Assembly (NCBI RefSeq): GCF_024746815.1
Contig: NZ_CP080525.1
Span: forward strand, 6,380,501-6,444,500
From: Mesorhizobium sp. AR07
GTDB taxonomy: Bacteria > Pseudomonadota > Alphaproteobacteria > Rhizobiales > Rhizobiaceae
DNA: 64,000 nt
Direction of reading: 5' to 3'
The notes beneath the pieces were generated by a model. It saw nothing but the letters and a program-made list of their open reading frames with translations. It was not told the DNA's origin and searched no databases. Below, one piece after another: positions 44,601-52,215 of the stretch. The position numbers were made by a program, and so were the translations under genes. Positions within the stretch are counted from its first letter, which is position 1, and every line of letters starts with the position of its first letter.

Positions 44601-45135
44601 GGCAATCCGCAAGCTCAGGCAAGCGATCCAGAGCCTTAACCGCGAGGGCCGCGAGCGGCTTCTCGCCGCCTTCGATGTGGTCAACGGCCATTTCCAGCGG
44701 CTGTTCTCGCATCTGTTCGGTGGCGGCACGGCGGAACTGCAGCTGATCGAATCCGACGATCCGCTCGAGGCTGGGCTCGAAATCCTGGCCCGCCCGCCCG
44801 GCAAGAAGCCGCAGACGATGACACTGCTGTCCGGCGGCGAGCAGGCCCTGACGGCGATGTCGCTGATCTTTGCCGTGTTCCTGACCAATCCGGCGCCGAT
44901 CTGCGTGCTCGACGAAGTCGACGCGCCGCTCGACGATCACAATGTCGAACGCTTCTGCAATCTGATGGACGAGATGGCCGCCACCACGGAGACGCGTTTC
45001 GTCATCATCACCCACAACCCGATCACCATGGCGCGCATGAACCGGTTGTTCGGCGTGACCATGGCCGAGCAGGGTGTCAGCCAGCTTGTTTCGGTCGACC
45101 TGCAGGCGGCAGAGGCGATGCGCGAAGCGAGCTGA
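41677..45135 (+). CDS. smc: Chromosome segregation protein SMC
   Basis: Condensin core ATPase that organises and segregates the chromosome with ScpA and ScpB. 1152 residues. Walker A GPNGCGKSN is at about 28-36, followed by long heptad-rich coiled coils (about 165-500 and 650-1000) around a hinge (about 505-640). The C-terminal head has the ABC signature LLSGGEQALTAMS and Walker B PICVLDEVDAPLDD. Strand and frame are certain despite long reading frames on the opposite strand, which are composition artefacts. Confidence 0.97.
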   Translation: MKFSRLRLLGFKSFVEPGEFVIERGLTGIVGPNGCGKSNLVEALRWVMGESSYKNMRASGMDDVIFSGSGTRPARNTAEVTLFLDNSDRSAPAAFNDADELQVSRRIEREAGSLYRINGKEARAKDVQLLFADQSTGARSPSMVGQGRIGELIQAKPQARRALLEEAAGISGLHTRRHEAELRLKAAEQNLERLDDVVGELESQIESLKRQARQASRFKNLSADIRKAEATLLHLRWTLAKTQEGEARSALAVATALVGDRAAAQMAAAREQGIGAHRLPDLRDAEAAAAAAFQRLSIAKSQIEEEAGRMRARQAELERRLQQLDGDIAREERMVRDNADILERLRTEEAALNSENAGAAEREASTRAAFEQAASTLSQSEAKLAALTAERAEAAASRNQIERTLRDTAERRDRFARQLADVDRELSEILSKVAGLPDPAEKRVLVEQAMALLEEAEAAVAEAEQSVIDARATESAARPPLQDARAELARIETEARTLAKILNAASGDLFPAVLEQISVDRGFETALGAALGEDLDVPLDRSAPVHWGESEIQPGDAALPEGVKSLASVVHAPAQLARRLAQIGIVEAGDGRRLQALLAPGQRLVSREGALWRWDGFTASADAPTAAAQRLAQKNRLAELDAEAVQATLLLRQAEDALAQAEQALRLASETERSARQAGRDAQHRLDAARNALAEAEKAGGELSSRRAALDEARARIVDSHEETSAAFAEAEMLLQDAPDLGDLQLQLEQSSANVARDRAALADARAVHEGLRREAEARTRRLDAIGAERSNWLERAENASTQIESLGERKAEAEAERERLADAPDEIDAKRRALLSQLTEAETLRKTAADRLQEAENRQSEMDKAATGAIQSLAEARETRVRAEERLTAADERRLEVEARIQETLNTPPHLVIRHTGLEADSPMPEMAEIERQLDRLKIERERLGAVNLRAEEEQKELSDRLETIVSEREDIIEAIRKLRQAIQSLNREGRERLLAAFDVVNGHFQRLFSHLFGGGTAELQLIESDDPLEAGLEILARPPGKKPQTMTLLSGGEQALTAMSLIFAVFLTNPAPICVLDEVDAPLDDHNVERFCNLMDEMAATTETRFVIITHNPITMARMNRLFGVTMAEQGVSQLVSVDLQAAEAMREAS

Positions 45136-45281
45136 GCCGCCGGCCACAGATAGCCGCAATTCCGAGTTTCGACATGGCGCTGAACTGGCCGATTGAGCCC
45201 GATCGGATCACGATTTGAGCGTGGACGGCCTTGTTGCCTCTACGCGTCTTCGGAGCCGCGGGTGGCGACATGCCGCTCCGT

Positions 45282-47372
45282 CTAAAGATAAGTTCTCGGC
45301 GCGACAAGGTTCTTCTGCTGGCGCAGATAGAAACAATAGAAGCCGAATGCGGCGGCGAACCACATGAAGGCCTCGCCCATCGCCAGCCGGTTGTTCGAAT
45401 TGCTGAGGATGGTGATGGCGAAGAAGACCAGCGTTGAGATGTAGCAGGGCCATGCGGCCGGAGCGATGAGCCGGGCCCGCACGGCCAACAGGACCTGTCT
45501 GGACGACCAGGTGTAGAGCAAGGCAAAGAACGCCAGCCCGACCACGCCGTAGCGCACGGCTATCTCGAGATAGCCATTGTGGAAGACGGCGAAGATCGTG
45601 GGATGATAGGTCCTGTTTTGCCATTCGGTGAGCCAGCTGGAACTGGCTCCGAAGATCGGGTGGCGTTTCCAGACCTCGATCGCATCGGCCCACAGCATCA
45701 GCCGTTCCTTGGCTGCAAACGGAACCGTGGTGCTCGCGATGGCGCGATCGAAGGCCGGAAGGACGCCATGGCTCAAAACATCCGCAACCAGGCTCTTGAC
45801 GAAGATCATCGTGTCGCCGGCGGTGGACCAGAAAATGCCTTGTGCGGCGACAACGCCGGCTGCCACGATCGCCAGCACGCCGCCCCCGACCATCAGCTCG
45901 CGGCGATGGCCTCTCGCCAGGGTCATGACCGCCAACAGGAGCAGGGCGAGCGCCAGCGCAAGCCAGACGCCCTTTGACCGCAGCGCGATGATGTTGGCGA
46001 GAGCAAACAGCAGGACCGCTGTCGACAGCGCCCAGTGCAGGCTCCTGGCTGCCTTGTTCAGGTCCGTTCTTTGGGCCGTGTGTGCCATGAATTGCAGCGT
46101 GCAAAGGAAGATGAAACCAGCCGCCACCGACGCGTGAATGGGATTGTTGAAAAGCCACGGCACCGGTCTGGTGCCATGAAGCATGTCCGAATAACCGGTG
46201 TCCGCGGCCATGAAGACAAGGCTGAGGATCATGAACCAGAGGACGAGCCGCGCGGGCTGCCTGACAAACAGCAGAAACGCGAATCCGGTCGTCGCGTAAA
46301 ACAGCGGAAACAGGTAGATGCCTTCGGCGCCGCCCAGCTGGTGGGTGCCGAAATAGACGATCGCCAGTCGGATGAAGACATAGAGCGACCAACCCAGGCA
46401 CAGCCAGCCGACCCATCCGATCAGCGGTTTGCTGTAGGTCCACAGGTCCACTCTGAACCACCGGATGGCCGCGACCGCTGCGAGCGTCAGCCCCGCATAG
46501 CGGTAGGTGTGAGCCTCGTGCCAGACCGCGGAGGTCAAAGCGAGAATGCCGAGTGCCGCAAGGAACAGAAACAGGGTGTTGCGCGGCGCGTCGTCCCTGG
46601 CGTAATCAGGCGTTTCCCAGGGCAAGGGCGGCCGCAGGAGGACGTGATGCAGGCGGCACAGCTCGTCCCTGGCCCGGAACGCCGCCGCGCCCAGTCGGTT
46701 CGGCCAGGCAAACCTTGCGAATTTGTAGCTGCCCGAGGGGCCCGCTATGCCGGAAATCTTGCTGCTCTTGGCGAAGCCAAGCACGTTTTGGTGGACCGAA
46801 TAGACTTTCAGGCCGGTGTCCCAAAACCGTTCGAGCGCGACGTCCCACGGCATTTTCATCACCGCGAGCGCCGACAATAGCCCCTGCGCGCCCTCCCGCG
46901 TCACCAGATAGGCGGCGGCCGAGCCTTGCGGGCCATGCAGCGCGCGACCGATCTCGTCGCCTTCCGTCGTCTCGACGGCGCGCATGAAGAAGCTCATGCG
47001 ATGGTTGGTCAGCTTGATGACGTCGAAATCCGGCACCGCAGCGATGATGGCCTCGATGCGCCGTTTGGTGTCTTCGCTGAAAAGGACGTCGTCCTCGACA
47101 ATCAGACCATAGGCGCTGCCACCGGCCAGGAACGTTTCCAGTGCCTGGATATGACTGCGGTAACAGGCGTATTCGCCGGGCAGAATGTCGCGACCGCTCA
47201 GCTTGCGCGCGGTTGGAAGATCGATCTCCGTCCATTCCTCTTTGGCAAGCGCACGGCCGTCGACGGCGGCAATGCGCTGTAAGGTCAGCCCCACCGCTTC
47301 GGCGCTGGCGAGCAATTCGCTCCAGCGACCGGTCTCGCGGTCGAGGTTGATGGCGAAGATAGAAAGGTTCAT
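45282..47372 (-). CDS. Fusion of glycosyltransferase family 25 domain and O-antigen ligase/polymerase-like membrane domain
   Basis: 696 residues. The N-terminal domain (about 1-210) is GT25: MNLSIFAINLDRETGR, GEYACYRSHIQALETFL and GLIVEDDVLF, as in LPS galactosyltransferases. The rest (about 250-690) has about ten membrane helices and a large periplasmic loop holding ERLMLWADAIEVWKRHPIFGAS and HNGYLEIAVRYGVVG, typical of the WaaL/Wzy O-antigen ligase group. No stop or frameshift separates them. It probably both adds a sugar and ligates or polymerises a surface glycan; the acceptor is unknown. Confidence 0.85.
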   Translation of the reverse strand: MNLSIFAINLDRETGRWSELLASAEAVGLTLQRIAAVDGRALAKEEWTEIDLPTARKLSGRDILPGEYACYRSHIQALETFLAGGSAYGLIVEDDVLFSEDTKRRIEAIIAAVPDFDVIKLTNHRMSFFMRAVETTEGDEIGRALHGPQGSAAAYLVTREGAQGLLSALAVMKMPWDVALERFWDTGLKVYSVHQNVLGFAKSSKISGIAGPSGSYKFARFAWPNRLGAAAFRARDELCRLHHVLLRPPLPWETPDYARDDAPRNTLFLFLAALGILALTSAVWHEAHTYRYAGLTLAAVAAIRWFRVDLWTYSKPLIGWVGWLCLGWSLYVFIRLAIVYFGTHQLGGAEGIYLFPLFYATTGFAFLLFVRQPARLVLWFMILSLVFMAADTGYSDMLHGTRPVPWLFNNPIHASVAAGFIFLCTLQFMAHTAQRTDLNKAARSLHWALSTAVLLFALANIIALRSKGVWLALALALLLLAVMTLARGHRRELMVGGGVLAIVAAGVVAAQGIFWSTAGDTMIFVKSLVADVLSHGVLPAFDRAIASTTVPFAAKERLMLWADAIEVWKRHPIFGASSSWLTEWQNRTYHPTIFAVFHNGYLEIAVRYGVVGLAFFALLYTWSSRQVLLAVRARLIAPAAWPCYISTLVFFAITILSNSNNRLAMGEAFMWFAAAFGFYCFYLRQQKNLVAPRTYL

Positions 47373-47613
47373 TGAAGTTCCATCTGGACCGCCACCCCTC
47401 TTGGTCGAATCTTCGATGACCTTGTATGGAAAGAGGGAGATGTTCAAGGCGATACTGTTCAGACCATGTGCATGCTTTCGGACGACCAGCCTGAGGAGAT
47501 CGTCGGGGCTCGCGTGACCGGCAGAGATTGTGCAACTTGGAGTCGAGGACGTGCGCGAGCAGCACGGCCGCGCTGAACAGCTCGATGAGCAGTTCGGATT
47601 TCTGGTTGGCCAC
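47373..47613 (-). pseudogene. Possible frameshifted small gene before the GT25-ligase gene
   Basis: On the minus strand an ATG at 47613 opens MANQKSELLIELFSAAVLLA, HVLDSKLHNL; protein-like sequence then continues in another frame (DDLLRLVVRKHAHGLNSI, ALNISLFPYKVIEDS) up to the GT25 start. Together they would make one protein of about 80 residues with a single frameshift near 47525. Not recognised, and based only on how protein-like each piece looks. Confidence 0.25.
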
Positions 47614-47994
47614 AAAGCCAAGTCCATGAGGTATGCTTCGTCAATGTTTCGAGAGGATTGAGGCGGTGCCCTACCTGAGCCCGGACCTCAAACACCGATG
47701 CCACTGGCGATCTGATCGCCTGACAAAGGAATCTTCCGTATTGGCCCACGGCGGCAGGGCAACGGCCGCCGGCGCGTCCGCTTGCGGGGTTGGGGGGCGC
47801 GCGGCGCGGACGCGCCGACGTCACCGACAACGCCAAGCCATCTTGCCGACGCACACGACTGAGGTTGGGGTTACACAGGCAGTCATGCCGTTGCCGCAGA
47901 CGGTCTTGGGTTGCGGGTGCGGTCCGGAGAGTGGGACCGCCCTAGAATCTAACATAGGTGCAAGTGGCTTGGCTGTTCCATACAGAACAGGTCC
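47614..47994. other. Gene-poor stretch between the GT25-ligase region and the Crp/Fnr gene
   Basis: About 380 bases with only short composition-driven reading frames on both strands and no ribosome sites. I see no RNA gene, terminator or repeat in it. It may hold the promoter for the minus-strand genes at its left side. Confidence 0.5.
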
Positions 47995-48696
47995 TCAACG
48001 GTCCCTGTCCTTGAGGTGAGGATTGTCGTGCAGGACCACATTCAGGAGAGAGTTGTGAACCTCCAAATCTCCGTTGTATTGGATGAACCCGAGCTTGCGG
48101 AACTTGTTCATGAACGTGCTCACGCGCGACCTGGTGGTGCCGACCATCTCCGCGAGCGTCTCCTGGCTTATTTTTGGTATGACAGGCTGAGGGCTTCCCT
48201 CCTTGCCAAAGTTTGCCATCAGAAGGAGCAACCGCGCAAGCCGCTTCTCGCTCGAATTGAAAAGCTGGTCTACCAAGTCCTCTTCAACGCGGGCGTTCCT
48301 CGCAAGCAAATATGATATGAACATCTCTGAGAACTTCGGCTCCTCTCGGAGCACCCGCGTGATTGATGCCTTATCAAGCCGCGTAACTACGCTGTCCATC
48401 ATCGCAGAAACTGTAGCCAATCGTAGCGGCTGGCCGGACAAGCAGCCTTCGCCGAAGAAATCCCCGCTCTCGTGGAGAGCGACGATCGCTTCTTTGCCCT
48501 GCTCCGACAGGATGCAGACTTTGACCTTGCCCTTCTGGATGTAGAAGACGGAATCCGCCGGGTCGCCTTGCGAATAGACAGTCTCATTCTTGCGAAACGT
48601 CGCTACAGTCCTTCCGCCGTCCACGGTATTGAGGAAGACGTTCACGTTGAATGGGCGCTTGTTGGTCTTGGCCACGACGGGTCTCAAGTTCTGCAA
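47995..48696 (-). CDS. Crp/Fnr family transcriptional regulator
   Basis: 233 residues. Cyclic-nucleotide-binding-like beta roll (about 25-130) with YSQGDPADSVFYIQKGKVKV and GDFFGEGCLSGQ; dimer helix; C-terminal helix-turn-helix ISQETLAEMVGTTRSRVSTFMNKFRKLGFI. No cysteine cluster like that of FNR is seen, and the phosphate-binding arginine loop is not clearly cAMP-type, so the effector is unknown. No ATG exists; TTG 48696 is used here, GTG 48675 is an alternative. Confidence 0.88.
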   Translation of the reverse strand: MQNLRPVVAKTNKRPFNVNVFLNTVDGGRTVATFRKNETVYSQGDPADSVFYIQKGKVKVCILSEQGKEAIVALHESGDFFGEGCLSGQPLRLATVSAMMDSVVTRLDKASITRVLREEPKFSEMFISYLLARNARVEEDLVDQLFNSSEKRLARLLLLMANFGKEGSPQPVIPKISQETLAEMVGTTRSRVSTFMNKFRKLGFIQYNGDLEVHNSLLNVVLHDNPHLKDRDR

Positions 48697-48816
48697 GATG
48701 ATATTCTAACGCAAGCCGAGCGTCAGGAAGATCATTTAGATTAATGACGGCAGCTCGCCTCGGCGAATGTCATGGGAAGTTGCTGCAGGATATTGATTTT
48801 GTTATAAAATCTGTAG

Positions 48817-48996
48817 ATGGCTGGGGTTCCTGGAAGCTTTTCGAACTTTCTGGGTCGCGCCTCAGCCCGAATTGCGTATGCTTATGGGGCAAATTGGGAC
48901 ATTAGAGTCGGTTTTGGAAAAGTTCTGAGGAGTCATCGACATTGTGGCGCGCGTGCCTTTCTGGTCGTGCGCGAAACTCCTCATTCTGCTTTCTGA
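48817..48996 (+). CDS. Possible 59-residue protein, related to a remnant at 53.1 kb
   Basis: ATG 48817 opens MAGVPGSFSNFLGRASARIA and runs to TGA 48994-48996. Its first 28 residues match, in the same frame, a stretch at 53121-53205 (GVLGSFSNFLSCSSSRIACA and onward): WD and AY are kept while several differences fall in third codon positions. That pattern suggests both derive from coding DNA. No ribosome site is obvious and the tail after residue 32 is not matched, so this may itself be a fragment. Confidence 0.35.
   Translation: MAGVPGSFSNFLGRASARIAYAYGANWDIRVGFGKVLRSHRHCGARAFLVVRETPHSAF
48821..48900 (+). repeat. 80-bp direct repeat, copy A
   Basis: Aligns without gaps to 53121-53200; I count 66 of 80 bases identical, with the first 30 nearly perfect (ctggggttc-tggaagcttttcgaactttc). 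The two copies lie exactly 4,300 bp apart in the same orientation and bracket the methyltransferase, glycine-zipper, HicB, recombinase and RepB-domain genes. Confidence 0.85.
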
Positions 48997-49091
48997 CAGC
49001 AGCGACGCGCCTGATCTCGATCGAGCAGATTCCCTTCGCGCTTCCCGAAAAAGGACAGCCCGCTAGCGGCCCACGAGCGCAAACGGCAGGC

Positions 49092-49703
49092 TTAGGCTTT
49101 TTTGGCAAATGCCCAAACCATCAGAGGGTATTCTTCGTCATTACTGAGGTCTCTCCAAAGCCCATAAGCCCGCACCGGTCCGCCGATATGAGCCCTGGCG
49201 CAGGCCTTGTTGCCCCACCCGAAGGTCTGCACGTCGTCTTCGCCGAATCCGCCTTCGATCATTAGCTGCTTCAGCCCAGCGGGCGTCCAACGGTTGTAGT
49301 CATGGGGGCGCGCATGCACGCGAAACAGGAAGGGCGTCGCCACCAGCGCCCAACCACCGGGCTTGGTCATGGCGTGGATGTTGGCGACCGCCGCCTGCGG
49401 GCGCTGCACATGCTCCAGCACCTGGTCAGCGATGACGATTGAATATTGCTCCTCGGTGCGATCTTGGCAGATGTCGAAATCCGGAAAGTCGACCGAGCGG
49501 TAGTCCGGGCAAAGCGCCCGCCAATAGCGATTCCACCCGGGCGAAATCTCGATCACGTCGCGCGACTTGCGGTTGGCCATTTCGAGGAACATTGTGAAAG
49601 CTTCGATCTGGCGGATGCGCAGCCAGTTGCGGCTGTCGTAACGAAGTAGCCGCTTCACGGTTTGTTTGCCACGGTTCGTGAGCGCGCCGGCAAGGCTTGT
49701 CAT
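49092..49703 (-). CDS. Class I SAM-dependent methyltransferase
   Basis: 203 residues. Motifs: DVIEISPGWNRYW in place of the usual glycine-rich motif I, FDICQDRTEEQYSIVIADQVLEHVQRP as the acidic and post-I loops, and the HDYNRWTPAGLKQLMIEGGF segment common in methyltransferases of polysaccharide and glycan gene sets. A strong AGGAGGAGG precedes ATG 49703. Target unknown; neighbouring glycan genes at 45-47 kb make a surface-sugar role possible. Confidence 0.85.
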   Translation of the reverse strand: MTSLAGALTNRGKQTVKRLLRYDSRNWLRIRQIEAFTMFLEMANRKSRDVIEISPGWNRYWRALCPDYRSVDFPDFDICQDRTEEQYSIVIADQVLEHVQRPQAAVANIHAMTKPGGWALVATPFLFRVHARPHDYNRWTPAGLKQLMIEGGFGEDDVQTFGWGNKACARAHIGGPVRAYGLWRDLSNDEEYPLMVWAFAKKA

Positions 49704-49818
49704 CCTCGACCTCCTCCTGCCCGCCGCAAAATCCCTTTATCTCGCAAACCGTACAAAAGAATGACGGCGCGAAGGAGCCGGCGCTGAAGGCGCCGGTCTC
49801 CGCTTGTTCACAACCCAA

Positions 49819-50139
49819 TCAATAATTGCCGTTGTAATACCGATCGTCGCAGGGCGCGGTGTAGATGCGGCCGTAGCGGTCCTGATAGCGGCAGAGCTGA
49901 TCGCCGCGACGCTGCGGCGTGGTGGCGCTGCCGACCACGGCGCCGAGCAGCGCGCCGCTCGCTGCACCAATCACTGTGCTCTTGGTGTTGCCGCCGATCG
50001 CCTGGCCGACCAGCGCGCCGCCGGCGCCGCCGATCAGCGCGCCGGTGGTGGCCCGCTGCTGGCCTTCGGTCTGCGTCTCGCAGCCGGCGAGCGCGGCGGT
50101 CATGAGCACGGCCAGAATGGCCTTCTTGATGATCATCAC
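49819..50139 (-). CDS. Glycine-zipper outer-membrane lipoprotein (17-kDa antigen-like)
   Basis: 106 residues. Lipobox LAGC (cysteine about 20), then a glycine zipper ALIGGAGGALVGQAIGG...VIGAASGALLGAVVG that forms a membrane-spanning or membrane-associated hairpin, and a Tyr-rich C-terminus with two cysteines. Similar to rickettsial 17-kDa antigens and YMGG-type proteins widespread in Rhizobiales, which suggests a chromosomal gene caught within the 4.3-kb segment. Confidence 0.85.
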   Translation of the reverse strand: MMIIKKAILAVLMTAALAGCETQTEGQQRATTGALIGGAGGALVGQAIGGNTKSTVIGAASGALLGAVVGSATTPQRRGDQLCRYQDRYGRIYTAPCDDRYYNGNY

Positions 50140-50308
50140 TAGAACTCCTCTGAAGCCCCAGGGATTGAAAACGGGGGCGGAATGGCCAAGTGCGGTCGCA
50201 TTGCGGCGGAACGGCGGCGCGCCGGCTCACGAAGTGAATCACGGTTTCCCGGCAGTTGAACGCCATGGTTTCCAAAGGAGAAAGGCGGCTCTCCTGGCAG
50301 TAATCTTT

Positions 50309-50569
50309 TCAGTGGGTTCTCAATGGAACCATGATGGTTGTGAGCTCCCGACGGTCGGCGCCTGCCATGACCTGTTCAAGGGAGGCAGGTTCTGTAACGG
50401 CCTCGCCATCGTCAATCAGACCTTCAACGTGAAAGGCAAGCGCCTGTTCAGCAAGCTCACGCGCCTCGTCGATGCTTGCGCCGGCGGTGACCACGCCGGG
50501 GAAGTCAGGGAAGGACACTCCGTAATCGCTGGCGTGCTCTTTGTGGATCAGCCCGACGTACTGGCGCAT
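50309..50569 (-). CDS. HicB-family antitoxin-like protein, truncated and without HicA
   Basis: 86 residues. HicB N-terminal domain: YVGLIHKEHASDYGVSFPDFPGVVTAGASIDEA, then ALAFHVEGLIDDGEAVTEPASLEQV. Full HicB proteins continue with an RHH or HTH DNA-binding domain of 40 to 50 residues; here the frame stops at MVPLRTH. No HicA-like gene is found in the 65 bases upstream or after the stop. It may be a decayed antitoxin or a stand-alone HicB_like protein. Confidence 0.8.
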   Translation of the reverse strand: MRQYVGLIHKEHASDYGVSFPDFPGVVTAGASIDEARELAEQALAFHVEGLIDDGEAVTEPASLEQVMAGADRRELTTIMVPLRTH

Positions 50570-50634
50570 TCCGTTCCTCTTGCCGCACGGTCATCGACCG
50601 CTAGTTTAAAGCGCCAGCACGACGGTGCAAGGCG

Positions 50635-52215
50635 ATGGACAAGTTTGCAACGGCCCACAACCCGCCTCAAGAGAGGCGAAGGGGCCGCGCGGCTCAATAT
50701 CTTCGAATGTCCACCGATCAGCAAATCTACTCGCTTGAGAACCAGAAGGATGCAATCCGCAGTTATGCGGACATCATGGGGTACGACATCGTTGCCACAT
50801 ATGAAGATCCTGGCCGAAGCGGGTTGAACATAGAGGGGCGGCCCGGCCTGCAGAAGCTGCTGTTCGATGTTGAAAACGGACTCGCCGATTTTGAGACAGT
50901 CGTCGTCTACGACGTGAGCCGATGGGGCCGATTTCAAAACATCGATGAAAGCGCCTCCTACGAATACCGTTGCCAGATGGCAGGGATACGCATCGAGTTC
51001 TGCGCAGAGCAATTTGCGAATGATGGCAGCGTAGGTTCTGATGTGCTTAAGGTCATCAAACGAAGCATGGCCGCCGAGGCAAGCCGCATGCTCTCGCAGA
51101 AGGTCTTTCTCGGCCAGAGTAGGATAGTCAAGCTGGGTTTCCGGGGAGGCGGATACGCAGGATATGGCTTTCGACGCATGCTGATAGATGAAGTGGGCAA
51201 GCCCAAGGCTATCTTGAAGCCGAGGGAATGGAAAAGCCTGTCATCCGACCGAGTTATCCTCGTGCCCGGGCCGGCAGATGAGATTGCTACCGTCCGTTGG
51301 ATCTTCAATCAATTTGTGAACAGGGGCAAAACCGAGTTCCAGATCGCGAATGCGCTGAACGAGCGGGGCGTCCCCGCGGAAATGAATCGCACCTGGACAA
51401 CCACTTCGGTGCGCAACCTCCTCACCAATGAAAAATACATCGGCAACAATGTTTGGAATAAAACCTGCACCACGCTGCATAGCAAGCGGAAACCTAACCC
51501 CCCGAGTGCGTGGGTCCGCGCTGAGAACGTGAACGAGCCGCTCGTCAGCCGCGACCTGTTCCGCCGTGCGCAAGCTGTTGTGGCCGAGGAGAAAAACGGT
51601 GCTGTGCGCATCAGCAACGAGCAGTTGCTGATTAACCTTGCCAAGCTCCTTGAAAAACGAGGCTGGTTGTCGGGCTCAATCATCAATGCCGCGCCCGGCC
51701 GCGCGACGAAAAGCCTGTACATCCATCGCTTCGGAACCCTCCAGGCTGCCTACAAGTTGATCGGTTTTGAGGCCTCGCTGAACTACCGGTATTTCGACCA
51801 AAACACCCGGCTTCAGCGGCGCCGGCTGGAGATCATCGGCGAACTTGTAGCGGCAATCGAAAGGGTCGGCGGAGAGGCCCACTACGACACTGAGACTGCG
51901 CTTGTGCGGGTCAACGGTGAGTTCACTGTCGCGCTATGGACCGCGCGCTACCGTGCCACGAGCTACGGCTATCCTCGTTGGCCAGTCAGGAGGCGGCGGC
52001 AGGCCGTCTCCGATATCACGGTTTTGGTCAGGATGAGGCCCGACAATGTCACGGTCCGCGACTTCCTGATTGCGCCAACAGCCGACTTAAGACGAGCTCC
52101 GGCCATGATGAGAGCAAACAGCGGCATGCGCTTCGATCCCTTTCTTTTCCAATCGCTGGCCCCGGTGGTGGTAATGGCAAGGCGGATGCCGATCGAGCCA
52201 GGTCTAGGGACATGA
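50635..52215 (+). CDS. Large serine recombinase
   Basis: 526 residues. Resolvase domain (about 18-165) with the catalytic serine S26 in YLRMSTDQQ, the YEDPGRSGLNIEGRPGLQKLL region and YDVSRWGRF with active-site arginines. A recombinase domain (about 190-300) reads GYAGYGFRRM, TEFQIANALNERGVPAEM and the TTTSVRNLLTNEKYIGN segment. A zinc-ribbon-like cysteine cluster is not obvious. Such enzymes integrate or excise phages, ICEs and transposons. The stop overlaps the ATG of the next gene, so the two are coupled. Confidence 0.92.
   Translation: MDKFATAHNPPQERRRGRAAQYLRMSTDQQIYSLENQKDAIRSYADIMGYDIVATYEDPGRSGLNIEGRPGLQKLLFDVENGLADFETVVVYDVSRWGRFQNIDESASYEYRCQMAGIRIEFCAEQFANDGSVGSDVLKVIKRSMAAEASRMLSQKVFLGQSRIVKLGFRGGGYAGYGFRRMLIDEVGKPKAILKPREWKSLSSDRVILVPGPADEIATVRWIFNQFVNRGKTEFQIANALNERGVPAEMNRTWTTTSVRNLLTNEKYIGNNVWNKTCTTLHSKRKPNPPSAWVRAENVNEPLVSRDLFRRAQAVVAEEKNGAVRISNEQLLINLAKLLEKRGWLSGSIINAAPGRATKSLYIHRFGTLQAAYKLIGFEASLNYRYFDQNTRLQRRRLEIIGELVAAIERVGGEAHYDTETALVRVNGEFTVALWTARYRATSYGYPRWPVRRRRQAVSDITVLVRMRPDNVTVRDFLIAPTADLRRAPAMMRANSGMRFDPFLFQSLAPVVVMARRMPIEPGLGT

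Larger units (their letters stand above)
48697..49091. other. Intergenic stretch with a short reading frame and repeat copy A
   Basis: About 395 bases between the divergent-facing ends of the Crp/Fnr regulator's 5' side and the methyltransferase's 3' side. It is lower in GC at 48780-48815 than its surroundings. It contains a 59-codon frame (48817-48996) and the 80-bp repeat (48821-48900); nothing else recognised. Confidence 0.6.

Noticed and set aside
40711..45159. Very long open frame (1482 codons) on the minus strand opposite smc
   Set aside because: SMC on the plus strand has Walker A, signature and Walker B motifs; the opposite frame is low-complexity and arises from GC-rich codon use.
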